A DNA stretch of 64,000 bases, from the NCBI GenBank assembly GCA_914767715.1, contig OU612066.1:12093001-12157000 (forward strand). Direction: 5' to 3'. The notes under the pieces were generated by a model. The model was not told the origin of the DNA. It saw only the letters and a program-made list of their open reading frames with translations, and searched no databases. Of the stretch, positions 37,098 through 49,591 are shown in pieces; positions within the stretch are counted from its first letter, which is position 1; every line of letters begins with the position of its first letter. Position numbers and translations under genes: made by a program. This DNA comes from Membranipora membranacea. Its lineage: Eukaryota > Bryozoa > Gymnolaemata > Cheilostomatida > Membraniporidae.

Positions 37098-39634
37098 AGA
37101 CTGCTTTGACTGCCCCCTCCCCCTTGAGTCAAACATTGCCAAAGACCCAGGTTTTGGAGTAGGTAGACCTGTGTTGACAAGCTTCTTGTCAATGCAGGCC
37201 ACCACCTTGCTCAGAACCCTGGGGGATCAGTCTTCTTGATAATTAATTATCCCACCCCTATCTAAGCAACAACTTGTTTTCACAACACATTACCTTGTAT
37301 CTGAAAAAAATTGAAAGGTTTCAATCCATCCAAGCAGAACATGGGTCTTACCTTATTTGCTACTACAAGATCTCCTTTTCAAATCAATTTCATTTCTTGA
37401 TCAGCAACATGCTGGTTTGTTTACTTCCGGTATGTCAAGTTCTAATCAGTAATGGAATATTTATATCATAGTTTTTGAGAAATATCTCTTTATCAACAAT
37501 TATACAAATCAATAAAAGATTATTTACACTATCAAATGACAGTTACATAAAAAATAAGACTAAAAATCTGTTCCTTTTCTGATTGAAAGAAAAAGAATTG
37601 TACTGGTATACAACACAGCCTGACTACTTTACTCCATGTTCATTTCCTTTCTGAAAGGGGGTGGATACCTTGGCTGCTGATGTGCACAGAGTGAATTCTG
37701 ACTGCTACAGGAAGAACCAGCTCATCTTATTTGTTGTTCTGCTTGAGACAATAACAATAAGCTTCATTTATCACATTATCAGGGATCTGCATATAAAACT
37801 CCTAGATCCAAGAGGTAAGAGGTATTATTTGTACACTTTTTTTGTGATCATTATTTTGTTATTAATTGAATTTGATGTTGTTATTGATGACTGCTACTCC
37901 TTCTAGTGAATGACTTATTTGTTGTATTGGGTACACTTGGATCACATTCAGTCCCTGATATCATCATATCATCATTATTCCCTGATCAGATCTCAAGTCA
38001 CTGCATGTAATGTTTAACCTATTTTGTCAAAGTTTGTTAATTGACTAGGATTTGACTGGGTTAATTGATTAGGTTTTGTTAATTGACTAGGGTTAATTAA
38101 AAGATTTGATGCATTGTTCATAGGACATTACACTTTGAGCTTCTAACTTTCCCACCCGTGCAAAGCCCGTAGTTATGCAGAAATGCAGTAGATCTATGCA
38201 TTTGCTGCTTTGCATGTACTGTTTCCCAACCGGAATCATAAATTATGTAGAACCATGATTAATAATAGATGTTTGTTTCTGCATCTCCGAGGAGCTTCAT
38301 AACTATGAGTGTGATTGTGTTTTTTCCCATCTTGTTGATCGGCTAGCCATACACCAGGGTGTGGCAGATATTCTTGCCATGTCATCCTATTTTATTTTAT
38401 GCCATACCCACGGGGCGAATTAGGTGTGTTTCACGTATTTTGTTTTTCCCTTGATCTAAAGGTAAATACGATAGCAAAATGAGGAAGCAGACCAAATTTT
38501 AGAAATTAGGTAGTTTGATATAGTTATTGGACGTGCATCAATAGAGACAACTATTACTATGCTGCTGCTGCTACGCGGTGAATCAATTCAATGGCTTAAC
38601 CACAGACTATAGATGTAGTCTCTGGCTTAACTATAAAAACCCTACATCTTCACACCAGCCCTAAAAAGTGTGATAAAACTTCTATTATTATTCACTTCAT
38701 CAATTATTTTCATGCATAGGGTAGGTCAGTGAAAGTCTGTCCCTTATCCCATCGTGCACATCTCTCTCTTTTTGTCACATATCATAGTAATTGCAGACAA
38801 TGTGATCTGATGTTCTTATTATTGTCTGAAAAATTACTTAATTTATACACAGAATACATAAATAAGCAGGCTATTTGGCTCTGTCAGGACAACATGAGAA
38901 GTTTGGCTCTGAATCCTAGGTCCAAAGCCCAAGCCAGATTTTTATTTTTCTGTATGCTGCGAAGAGTGAATACGCTAGGTTTGAATTCACTCTCTTCATC
39001 ATAGAATTTGATGGCATAAATTTTGACAATGAAAATCAGCTAATCTGCGGGATGATCTTTGTACGTGAAGAATGTTGATAATCCATTGCTGGATCCATTA
39101 TGGTAGTTATCAATTATCAAGATTATGCATAAATTGGACAGTTAGCTAACATCGCCAGCCAACTGTGACTATAAAAACATAATCTATTAATTCTCATACG
39201 GTGCTATAAACCTTGGTGTATGATGACAAGTCGAAGAGGATAGATAATATATAGTTTGGTACTCCAGGAAAGTAGTCTGCCTACAGAGCAGTTTTTTCAG
39301 ACCACTAGTCAGATTCAACTTTTTATTGTCGCTTCCCCTTAGCTGAACTACTGATGAATCTGTGTGAATACTTTAGAGCTGACAGCTTACTCAGCTAACA
39401 TCAAAATTTACATCTACATAACATACCACATAAATCATAATTGTTTGTGGAGTAATTGTGGTTATATTTGACCTCTTCTTGACATTAAATTGATCTGACA
39501 AGCTGGTCATCCTACAGATGCTGCAAACTTATTTGTTATCTTATAGCGTTTCACAATCTGTGATGTTTCATTTCTTTTAGTTACAAACTGAATTTATTGA
39601 TACATTAAACTATAACGCAGCACCACACATCACG

Positions 39635-42600
39635 ATGGCTGACACTGGAATTATGTCTGAGAACACAAATGGAGAAGTAGCAGTAACACCAGCGGTTTCA
39701 GGTGATATGTTTTTGTCAAAAAGAGTTTTGTTCAAACATTAAATTTATCATAATCGGTGACAAAAATTGCTCAAATTGAAACAATATGTAGAGCAAGCAG
39801 TAAATCACAGCAAGGAATCACAGCCACCACTGTTGCCTCCTTTGTCTGCGGTTTTAGTGTGTGGTAAGAATATTCAAAGTAAAGTGCAGACAATGAATGA
39901 TGATCATGTCCCGCTGTTGTACCCGCATCTTACTCTTCGTAGTCATTCATAGGAACATTAGTGGCAAAAATAGATGTAGTCCTCATCAACATTTTCTGAT
40001 AAATGGCTGGCATAAAAACCGCCCGCGTTTCACTGATTATCATTGTGACAATGAAAAACAAACAGGGGGCAAAGTGCACCGCATGTCATGCTAGTTGTGT
40101 GACACTTTCAAGTTGCAGTCGCAGTTTGATCATCACAATACTAGACAGCTAAGTGAGTTCCTCATACATAAGAGTTGTGCGTTTTTTTTTTTGGTCAGCT
40201 TGAGTCTCTGCTGTGGTCCACACATAAACATATAGATACAATTTGTACATGTTTACAACTACAAAGCGTTTGATATGGGTGATTTTTGATGGCTTCAGTC
40301 ACTGGTGATCAGGTCTAACATCATGTGTTATGCATCAATCAGAGGATTAACAACTTAATCTTTACTGGATCTAATTTAAAACTATTAAACTGGTCTTCTC
40401 TATATAGTTAACTTTTTGCTGGTTGCCCTTTGCATTGCTTGTAATGTAATTAAAGTGCCCATGTTTTGGTTTACACCAGGCCTCTTGGCCAAGGCATTCT
40501 AACAAAGTGAACGTTGAAGCAATGCTAATTGTTAAAATTTTATGTTTGGCTTCTTTCAAATATCTATCTTGGGATTCTCCAGCTCCCCGTAGCGGTTGCA
40601 GACAACCTTGGTGTATATACAATTTGATTAGTTGTTTTTGAAAAATTCTCATGATATAGTAGCACAGTAGATGGTCAGTCTAGCTTCCGCTGCAGCATTG
40701 ATGTACTGCTAATAGTTTGTATCATTATATCTTTCTCGGATGGCCGGCAGTGGCATAACATCTTTGACCACATTCAACTGTTACTTTGGGGACTGTTCAT
40801 AGCGGATGTCACTACCAGCTACCCGGACAAAGTTTACGCACTTAAACCTACAACTAAAGTACCGTTAGCTCAAAATATGCATCCTCTTCACTGTTTGAGT
40901 AATCAGATTGGCTCAGTATGTAACTGTGCAAAAAATGGGATCCTCATGTAACCGATTAAAAATGGGTGTTTTTCTGAGTTATAAAAAGCTGATTGTGTTT
41001 GTTCCTTGATGTTCACAGTCCACAAGTAATACTTGTGTTTTGCGTCATCAGCTGCAATGACACAGCAAGCTACTAAATGTAGTGAATTCAGAATCATTTT
41101 TGTTGAACAAAGTGACTGGAAGAAGATTAATGACTGGTTAAAAGTACAGTGTTATTTTGTGTCACAGGTTAGGATGGTGGGTGACAAAATGGGCCTGGCC
41201 TTGCTGTAGTGTAAGAATAATTTATGCAGATCTGGCGTTGCTGTAGGTCGCTGTAGTTATTGTAGTTGCTGTAGCGTTAACACTTGTGATTTGTATTGCA
41301 GTTATGAAGGCAGCTGGCACAGATAAGTTTGCTGGTGATGGAGTCATGTTCAGAGCTAAGCTTTTCGGTACAGCTGATGTCAATGAGCCTAGAGGTTAGT
41401 GAGCCCTTTTATATCCTGTCAGGCTATAAATCCACATAAAATGATGAGCCAGCATGTCATCATGATCTTATCTGTTGTGTCCAGAACGAATTTGTTCAAA
41501 TCATGCAAAGGAGGTATCACAGTACCTCAATCCTAGTTTAAGAGCTCAGACAGTGCCGGATAGCTGGTAGAGGCATTTCATTATCAACCAATTGTGGGCG
41601 TAGAAAGTGGTTGATGATGAAATGCCACTACCGGCTATCCCAGTCTGAGCGCTTAAACTACCTCAATCCATGTCATTTCCAACTGATCTGATCGTGTTCA
41701 GCTTGGCATTCAAAATTTAAGTAAAAATACAAGAACTTGGAACTATAACGGATAGTCTGCTCTAATCACAGGTCGCTATGTCTGTTGGTGTCTGACTGGC
41801 CAGTTCACATTGTATGCGATGCAAACATATTTCAATTTTAATTCTTTTTGAGCAACTAGTAGAATGCAATTGCCAGTGAGATCTGAGTAAAAACAACTGC
41901 TGGATATTAAATTATTTTTGGCCTGGATCTAGCCGGTCATTTCCTTGCGGGTAATCACGACTTACAAAACAACTTGTTGACTCATCTTGTGACTGGCACA
42001 AGCTGCCAATACCGCCACTATAAAGCAAAAAACTTTATAATCCTAATGAAATAATATATAATTCTCAGAATAGAATATATTGTTCGACTTTTTTGCATAA
42101 AATTTACTTGATATGCATACTGCTGTTTACATGGAGAGGAAACTGATTCATAGAGACAGCTGTGAATGTAAAGAGCCACTTGTCAATCTGCGGTATCGAT
42201 ACTTGATAGTTGGTGAATGATAGTTGTTATCAGGAATGGGGCGGATTTCAGTTTGTGATTTCAGTTGGCGTTGCCATTAAAAATTGATAAGATTTTAGTA
42301 CCACTAGTACCATGCTAGGATTAACATTTAGAGATAAGACAAATTATATGGCAGTAATACCATAGAGGAGAGTAGAGTTATAGCAGAAGGAAATGTCCCC
42401 TATTTCGCACAAGCTTGAATTGGTGAAATTCATTGCTAGCTAACATCTTATATTCAACATCACTACTTTTTGGTAACTCCCACCTTTGCTAGCATAATTT
42501 GGTGGTAAATTACATGAAGACACTCCTAACCAGCTCATCGAAACTCTTGCTAATCTTATACTTACTCGAACTCTAGGGTTAGTGAAAATAGAGATACCAT

Positions 42601-45600
42601 CTGTAAGTCTGTTTAGACATACTGATGTTAACGTTACAGCACCAAAATCTGGCTAAACTTAAACTCTAGCTTATGTTTACTCGTAAGGTGTAGGATGTAA
42701 AGGTATTAGATTGGTAGACCTATGATGGTAAACAGGTTTTACAATTGGAATAAGCTCAACGTTGGGTTTTTTTTAGTGTAGAATACCTCCCCAGTTTCAA
42801 CCTTCTCTCTTTTCAGGTGATAATGTTTGCAACACAGCAATCGGCTTACTCAAGTCCGCAGTCAAAAATACCGGAGAACACAAACAGAAGATCATACTTA
42901 GGATTAACTATTCCGGTATTATACTTCTAGATGCAGTCAATCAGGTAACAATCAAAACCGCAGAGAACTTTCTCAAAAGGGCCGTATACTATTGTCTCAG
43001 CATGAATTAGAACAAGTTTCATCCAATTTGCGCGCAGTCTGGTAATTCCCATTCTACGGGTGAGCCGCTGCCGGCGGCTCAAACCCTATATGCAGCCAAG
43101 TTGGGTCATGCTTGATCTAGGTTCAGGTAGGGATTAAGTTTTGGACTAACTCCGTGGTTTTGGTACACAAGCTTTGTAGTTGTTATCTCCCCATTTTATA
43201 TAAGCACACAGCTCCCAATTAATTGCAATGAAGCCTCATTGTCATGGGCTTCCTCCTTGTAAATCAGCACCTATGACCTGTGGTTTATCTCGTTGTATGT
43301 TGTAGCGATGAGCCAAATCGGTTGTGAAATAAATTTCCAAACAAAGTTTTATACGTCTGTTAAACCAGTTTCTTCCACTGTAAATTAGAGAAAATCACCA
43401 AAGAATTTGATTGGGACGATCATCCTCATTTTTCTATGTTAAGAGTGGTAATGATTTGGCTTATGGTAGACGCTGTTTTTTTTGCCATAGCCCTCAGTAG
43501 GTAGTGGAATTTTGATGAAATTTTGTTTTATTTGTAGCTGAAATTATTTGAACATGCGATCAACAAGATCTCATTTATCTCTAAAGATCCCAATGACAAC
43601 CGAGCTTTTGGATATATTGTCACAGAAAAAGAAGGCAAACACACATACTTTGGAATCAGAACTGAGAAGACGGTGAGTTCAATATTATTGGCCATTGTCC
43701 ATACCTTTGTTTTGTTCTACTACTGCACTAATGAGACATAATAAAGCAAAATGACTGTGCTATCATCTTATAGAAGATTTCCCTTTTTATACCTGCCTGT
43801 CTTTATCGTTATCGTAACTTCGATGGTCTGTGATGATATTTAGATGCTCATAAGCAGCCAGGGCAAAGTGAAAAAAAATTCTGTCTGTTCTCATTTATTT
43901 GATAAAGAAAGCTTATAACATACATGCTAGATCCGCAAATAAGTCACATAGGTTGCTCTAGTCTAGTGTACGCTCATCCTTTTCAGTTTTGAGTTGTTCT
44001 GGCCTTATTCTTGGTACAACTGTTTGGTTGCAGGCAGAGCAGGTAGTGTTTGCTCTCAGAGATCTGTTCCAGGCTGCCTTTGAGCTGAAGAAGAAGGAGA
44101 GTGAGATGAAGGGGGAGAGCACTGAGAATCCCGCTGCCACTACCACAGCGGCTGCTCCTGCTGCCGCTCCTGTAACAGCAGCAGCTCCTCAACCTACACA
44201 GACTGCTGCTGTCGTACATAGTGCTCCCGCAGCCGCAGCTCAACCATCAATGGTTAGATATTTGATTGGATTATTTTGAACGCTGAATCAATCATCAAGT
44301 TCTAGTTCCATATGAGTCCGCATTTAAATTAACTGTGACCAAGCAGCTAAATAACAGTGATTGATACCCAGAACACCACAATCCACAACAACTCGCATAT
44401 AGTTATTCGAATACAATGTCCATAGGTCCAACAGGCTATGGTCATCTCAGGTTTTGACATGGTGTATTCACTATTTTATGATAAAACTCTGGTGCTATAC
44501 TATATTTTTTGTATGAATATCATCTGCATTAGCAAATCTGTTTATCACTCTTTCAAATCGATGTTCCCAAGTCCACAATATCCCATTACCGATTTCTCTC
44601 ACAGAATGTTCCCGACTATCAACCCATTCGAATTAATTGGTGTGCTATAGATTCGAAAACGGATGTATGCTTATTCTTACCCAATTCTTTAGGTCAACAA
44701 TTATATTTGTGCAATATTTCAATTTTATAGGGCGATGCACCAGCTAAACCAGCAATGAAGAAAGAAGACTCTGCTTCCCATCTTCTGGATCTTATAAGTG
44801 ACTTATCGGTGGTAAGCTAATACTAAAGTTTACAAAATTTTCAAGATTCTAGCCATGATTGACTTATCAAGCAAGCAGTAATCATCTCGATTTAATATGA
44901 AGCTTGCTATCTATAAAACTATTATTGGTATGCACCTTAAAGGGCAACCAAGGTTTCAAACAACTTCTCATTAATGGCCATTGATTAATAGCAGATTGCA
45001 CCTTCTGCATGGGGAAAAAGACTAAATATAATTCGGATGATTATTCAGCCAGAATTCTTGTGAAACATTTCTTCCATCAGGTACTCAAACTCAGCTAAAA
45101 GAGAATGCCACATAGCAGTTTCCTGTTCCTGTTATTATTTAGCCTGTGCTCTATAATTATTACAGCAAAGTCTTGGAACCTCCCCTAAACTGAAGTGTTA
45201 CCCAGTTTAGAGTCAGCAACTACTTTGAGTTTTGCATCGCGTAATGCACAAAGCTGATGCTGCCCAGCACATTATTTGCTACCCATTAATGCATTGCTGC
45301 GAAACCTTGGTTGCCCTTTAATTATATTCAAAATGGTTTGGGTTGTCTGGAGTTATCCACTTAATATACAGGGTTTCGCTACTCCCAATGTGATTTCCTG
45401 TTTAACATTTTCAGGCACCATCACAACCACAAGCTGCTCCTGCTAATCAGTCTTTCTCTGCACAGCCATGGCCTCCAACCCAGACTCAGGCCTCGGCTCA
45501 ATGGGGAAATGCTTTGCCTGCCCAGGTTAGTTACTATAGTATCTGTAGATCATTCTCTATGCTTACCTCTGACTCAGATGTATGACAAGATTTAGTCATT

Positions 45601-47368
45601 TTACTTTGTGACTGCGCTGATTATTGACTGAACACTTTTTTTGTGTACAACTCAACTCAAGGATGTGATTTCATAGCCCTGCCACCTGGGCACAAAAATG
45701 TGTCCACATGACAAGGCTAGTGATTACATACTTGTAGCAGCCCAGTAATGGTTGAGGTTGTGTTTCACAGTAATGTATTTTGATTTTGTATTGTAGAATG
45801 ATCCATTTGTTGTACAACCACAAGCTCAACCACAACAGATGCCCAATCAGCAGCAGGCATCTGACCTCATGCAGGATCAGCAGCTCAAGCAGAAACAACA
45901 AATCCAAGCCTTATACCATCAACAACCCCAACAACCAGCATTTCCACCCCAACAACAAGCATTTCCACCCCAACAACAAGCATTTCAACCCCAATACAAT
46001 CAACCCAACCCTCAGGCTCAGGCGGCTTTTGGTGCTTCACCATTTGCTGCTCAACCTGCCCAACCTGTGTTCAACCAGCAGCCATTTGGTGCTCCTGCAA
46101 TGCAACAGCAACCAGCAATGCAACAGCAACCAGCAATGCAGCAGCAACAGATGTTCCCGGTTCAGCAACAGCAGCCATTCCAGAATGCCGCCCCTCAACA
46201 ATCAATGTTCCAACAGCAACCAGCTATGAATTCTCCATTTGCCCAACCCCAACAAAATCCATCCCCCTTTGCCACAGATCCCTTTGCTACCAACGGTTTC
46301 GCCCAACCCAGTGTATTCCAAACTGCTCCACCAGCACAACCTGCACCTGCTCCTGTCACCAACCCATTCGCTGGTGGCGGAGTCCTCCAGCCCCAGGCCA
46401 CTCCACAGCCTGCTCCAAGGTCCTCGGTAGGGCAAACACAGCAACCCAACCTGTTCTCAGATTTGAATCCACTTCCTGCAAACAACGCAGCTGTTGGGAA
46501 AGATCAATTCTTCAGCGATGTGAAGAACCCACCAAAACCTAGATTGAATGACATGATGACACCACAGAATGACGGCGTCACCAACAACAGTAATGACCCT
46601 TTTGATTTTTTATCCGATGCTTTAGGTGACGGCATGCCTAGATTAGAGAAAAATCAGAATCGTCACTCCATGTTTACTATGGGGAATCTGAACTTTTCCA
46701 CCAATCAATCTTTACAATCAATGCCTGAGCACAACCGTAATTCAATGCAGGGTTTAATTCATAGGTCTTCTTTCAACCCTGAACCCCGCACTCCTTCTGT
46801 TCTTGAAGATGAAAGTATAGATGATGAAACTGATGGGCTCTCATATAATCTTAGAAATCCGACAATCAAAACTGATTTTGACCACACAGTAACCAAATCT
46901 AATACACGTCATTCCATGCATGGATTCATTGGCCAGAATAATATGTCTACTATAAGTGAAGATAACTCCCGTGGTATTTGTAACAGACAATCTATGTTAC
47001 CTCTGATGAACCGTGATTTGGTGACACCCGAATGTAGATCTGATACAATACACGGCCAGAGTCATTCTGATGTTATTAATTTGCTCTCCAATTCTGATTC
47101 ACAATCAAGCTCTGTTTCAACGAGATCACATTCTGATTTTTCAGTGCAGCAACACTTCGCAAATCAACCTGTAACAAATCAAACCAACACACCCCAAAGT
47201 TATGATTGGCTGAATCAGTTGATGGGACCCACCCAGAATCAGGTACCTGCTCAAGCAGCACCTGTCAATACCCATGTAGCACCTGCACCAGCTGTCGGTT
47301 TGATTGCTCCTCCTCCAACTGTCACTAGAAATCGGCCTAGCAGCCACACTCAGGCTCAATTCAGCTAG
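39635..47368 (+). CDS. DAB2: Disabled-family PTB clathrin adaptor
   Basis: Eight exons: 39635-39701, 41302-41394, 42817-42944, 43538-43672, 44034-44252, 44731-44811, 45415-45525, 45797-47368; about 801 aa. The PTB domain (residues about 28-165) has Disabled signatures: FRAKLFGTADVNEPRGDN, INYSGIILLDA, INKISFISKDPNDNRAFGYI and FALRDLFQAAFELKKKE. In Dab proteins this domain binds FxNPxY tails of LDL-receptor-family proteins and PI(4,5)P2. Downstream come a clathrin-box-like LLDLISDLS, DPF motifs for AP-2 (residues about 280, 439, 545), an NPF motif for EH proteins (about 466) and LFSDLNPLP. The middle is Gln/Pro-rich with a tandem PPQQQAF repeat. The start ATG has A at -3 and G at +4. A single gene equally related to DAB1 and DAB2 is expected outside vertebrates; the endocytic motifs favour DAB2-like function. 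Confidence 0.92.
40735..40855. mobile_element. Diverged foldback related to the 41534 element
   Basis: It contains gccggcagtggcat and the inverted atgtcactaccagctacccgg, ending in acttaaac like the 41534 element. It lies in DAB intron 1. The limits are approximate. Confidence 0.5.
41534..41660. mobile_element. 127-bp foldback with exact 9-bp TSD
   Basis: It starts TAGTTTAAG and ends CTTAAACTA. The arms contain gatagctggtagaggcattt and the inverted aaatgccactaccggctatc. It is flanked exactly by CCTCAATCC at 41525-41533 and 41661-41669. It lies in DAB intron 2. Confidence 0.9.
42380..42720. repeat. Dispersed repeat, copy 2
   Basis: It resembles 20330-20560 (see that entry). It lies in the DAB intron before the third coding exon. 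Confidence 0.5.
45674..45719. mobile_element. 46-bp foldback TAGCC...GGCTA with 9-bp TSD
   Basis: The inverted arms surround gggcacaaaaatgtgtcc. It is flanked by gtgatttca (45665-45673) and gtgattaca (45720-45728), an 8/9 match. It lies in the last DAB intron. Confidence 0.7.
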
Positions 47369-49591
47369 TCAGGTACTGATTGTTATTTAAGCTATACTTC
47401 GCCCGCCAAATTTATTACAGTTATCACTGGAAGCTTGTTTATTTTGTGCTAGGACTTGAAAGAATGCTTGAATCAGGCCAGACTGGATCCCAACATTTAC
47501 CTATTTTACTTTGCATTCCAACTTCACTTGAGCCAAGAATGATAGGGCATATTAATGATTGATTGATTAATGAAAAATTTGAAACTAGCACTCCAAGGAC
47601 AGGTTTACCTGGCCTTGAATGATGGTTTTATGTAGGGTACTGGTGCTGGTTTGACCTCTCTTTCCAGCTCTAACTTGCGTTATCTTAAAAGCATGCCATA
47701 GTATTGCTTAAGGTCCAGAGTCACATCAATTAAAACAAGAATAAAAAACCCTACTGACCTTATGTTTTCAAGTGGTTTGATATTTCGCGGTTAGCGATGA
47801 CAGTAACCGAATACTTAAAACTAGCTAAATACATTGGGCATTATTAGGAGGCTGAATAGCTCAGTGTGTAGAGCGTCTGCCTTGTATTCACATTGGTAGA
47901 TGATGTTGCAGTTTCAAACCCATTGATGTCTGTTTTTGTAAAATAGAATGCTACTAATACTATAGAGGACTAATCCTCTCAATTTCGCGAGCCTGAGATC
48001 CGTGAATAATTAAGACTAGTGAAAAAGGCTGAAGTTGTGCCCTCTGCGAATTAGGAGCCCGCGAAATATTAAGGTCAGTAGGGTAATCACAATTTCTTTT
48101 TCATATGGTGCAGTGTATGTGTCCATCCCGGAATACATGCTATTGCAGATAGTTCCCTGAAATTGTACATTTCTTTTGCAGATGATTTGTTATTTGGATA
48201 AACTATCAGCGTACATGGCAAGTATGTTATCTTTATAAATTTGGTTTGGTTACACAATATTGTATAAGATTCACACCAAATTATGCTTTGTGAAAGATGT
48301 TCTGTTTCAGGCATGATGCCTATATTCTAGTGGAAGCAATCAAAAAATACAGGTTGTTCACACTAATCTTTCTAGAAAAATTCGGGGGAAAATTTGGTAA
48401 ATGCTGCTGCGAAGTTGTTGGACTAGGTCAATATCAGTTATACAAAATTCTGGAGAGAATTACAATGCTGCTGTCTGAGAAAAGCCCTGTAACAAAGAAT
48501 ACACATCACCATTCATCGGTGCAATACTGAACTAACTGACCCTTTGGCTGGGCAGGCCAATGATCAATCATAGCTCACCATCAATATTTTCTATTTCAGC
48601 TATCAAAAGAGAGACTACTTATGCTGTCATAATTCTACATTATTCAAGTGTTCAGTCTTCAGCTTGGAAAAAAGAATTAAATTAATTTTTAGGAGTTGTA
48701 TACCTGTGCACACACGAGAAGACAACTGGAATATTTTGCTGAAACCAACTACAACAGTGCGACACTTTTTCACTGATATATCATTTCATGAATGCGTAGC
48801 CTATCATGCTGTCTTTACAATATTACTACTTTTAGCAACAATTTTTCTGTCTCACTTTTATGCCTGTGTATTCATTTCCATGGCACCAGCAAATTTGTAT
48901 TGTTTCGGAAATTTACCATGCATCAACGTTACTAGCCTGCAATGTCCAGTGTGCATTGAGTAAACGACAACAATAGTGTACCTTTTCACCATCTATGTTT
49001 ATTATAACCCCAGCGTATTTATTTGATGCACTGATACATTGGTGCTGTCTCAATTCTATGTTTCTTGATTCAACAAGTATGATTTTCCATCTATTTTAAT
49101 CACTTATCCTATATACATCCAATAATAATTTGGTGCTCCGATCAATGATTGAATTATGTATAGTAGATAACTGTTTATGTAGCTCAAGTAGCGATATTTT
49201 CCATAAAAATATTTATGTGCAAAATTCATAATAAATTTGGGTCAGTCCCAACTAATAATAAGAACTACACGATTATTGTAATGTTCTTTTTGAGTTTTAT
49301 TCCTCAAACAACACATCATAAACGGTATTAATATGTACAGCAGTGCTACTTAATCAGTACATAAATAATAAAAGTGATTACTACACAAGATGGGCGGAAG
49401 GAAAATTTACACAACTAAAGACAACCAATGTTGTTCCAGTCAATCAGTTTTTGTACACATGATCAATCGCTCAGTGGGAAAGATTGTATTTGCGAACTGG
49501 TACCCATCTCGGGGTAGCCTCGGTTTTAGTAAATCAGACTAGTTGGTATCCTGTACTGGAACGTATCAAGTAAAATGATTTTCTGTGCTCT
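47369..49591. other. Convergent 3' region DAB / calreticulin
   Basis: AATAAA on the plus strand at 47740-47745 would give DAB a 3' UTR of about 370 bases. Another at 49230-49235 would give a long one. On the minus strand, AATAAA at 49296-49301 fits the calreticulin 3' end. If the distal DAB site is used, the two transcripts would end within tens of bases of each other. No further gene is supported. Confidence 0.45.
47748..48084. mobile_element. TIR element carrying a tRNA-like SINE head
   Basis: The ends ACCCTACTGACCTTA and TAAGGTCAGTAGGGT are perfect 15-bp inverted repeats. Inside, 47849-47924 reads GGCTGAATAGCTCAGTGTGTAG (shown in part: TAGCTCAGTGTGTAGAG) and GTTTCAAACCC, a tRNA A box and B box related to 13893-13970. 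No target duplication was found. Confidence 0.7.

Larger units (their letters stand above)
35582..39580. other. Divergent spacer TSEN2 / DAB
   Basis: TSEN2 and DAB are transcribed away from each other here. The spacer holds a decayed LINE fragment, two large foldbacks and an imperfect ttaattgactagg repeat at 38036-38100. An undetected TSEN2 5' exon and the DAB promoter or first non-coding exon may also lie here. The DAB 5' UTR appears to resume at 39581 after an AG acceptor. Confidence 0.4.

Noticed and set aside
37661-37906. 81-codon plus-strand frame between TSEN2 and DAB with hydrophobic stretch
   Set aside because: The first residues look ordered, but there is no recognisable family, splice partner or codon bias. 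Chance cannot be excluded.
46195-46485. Antisense open frames opposite the DAB Gln/Pro-rich exon
   Set aside because: Low-complexity CAA/CCA codons on the plus strand leave antisense frames open by chance. The plus-strand frame carries the expected adaptor motifs.
48297-48963. Small plus-strand frames in the DAB 3' region as separate genes
   Set aside because: AT-rich, Cys/Phe-rich chance frames with no homology that I recognise and no splice structure.
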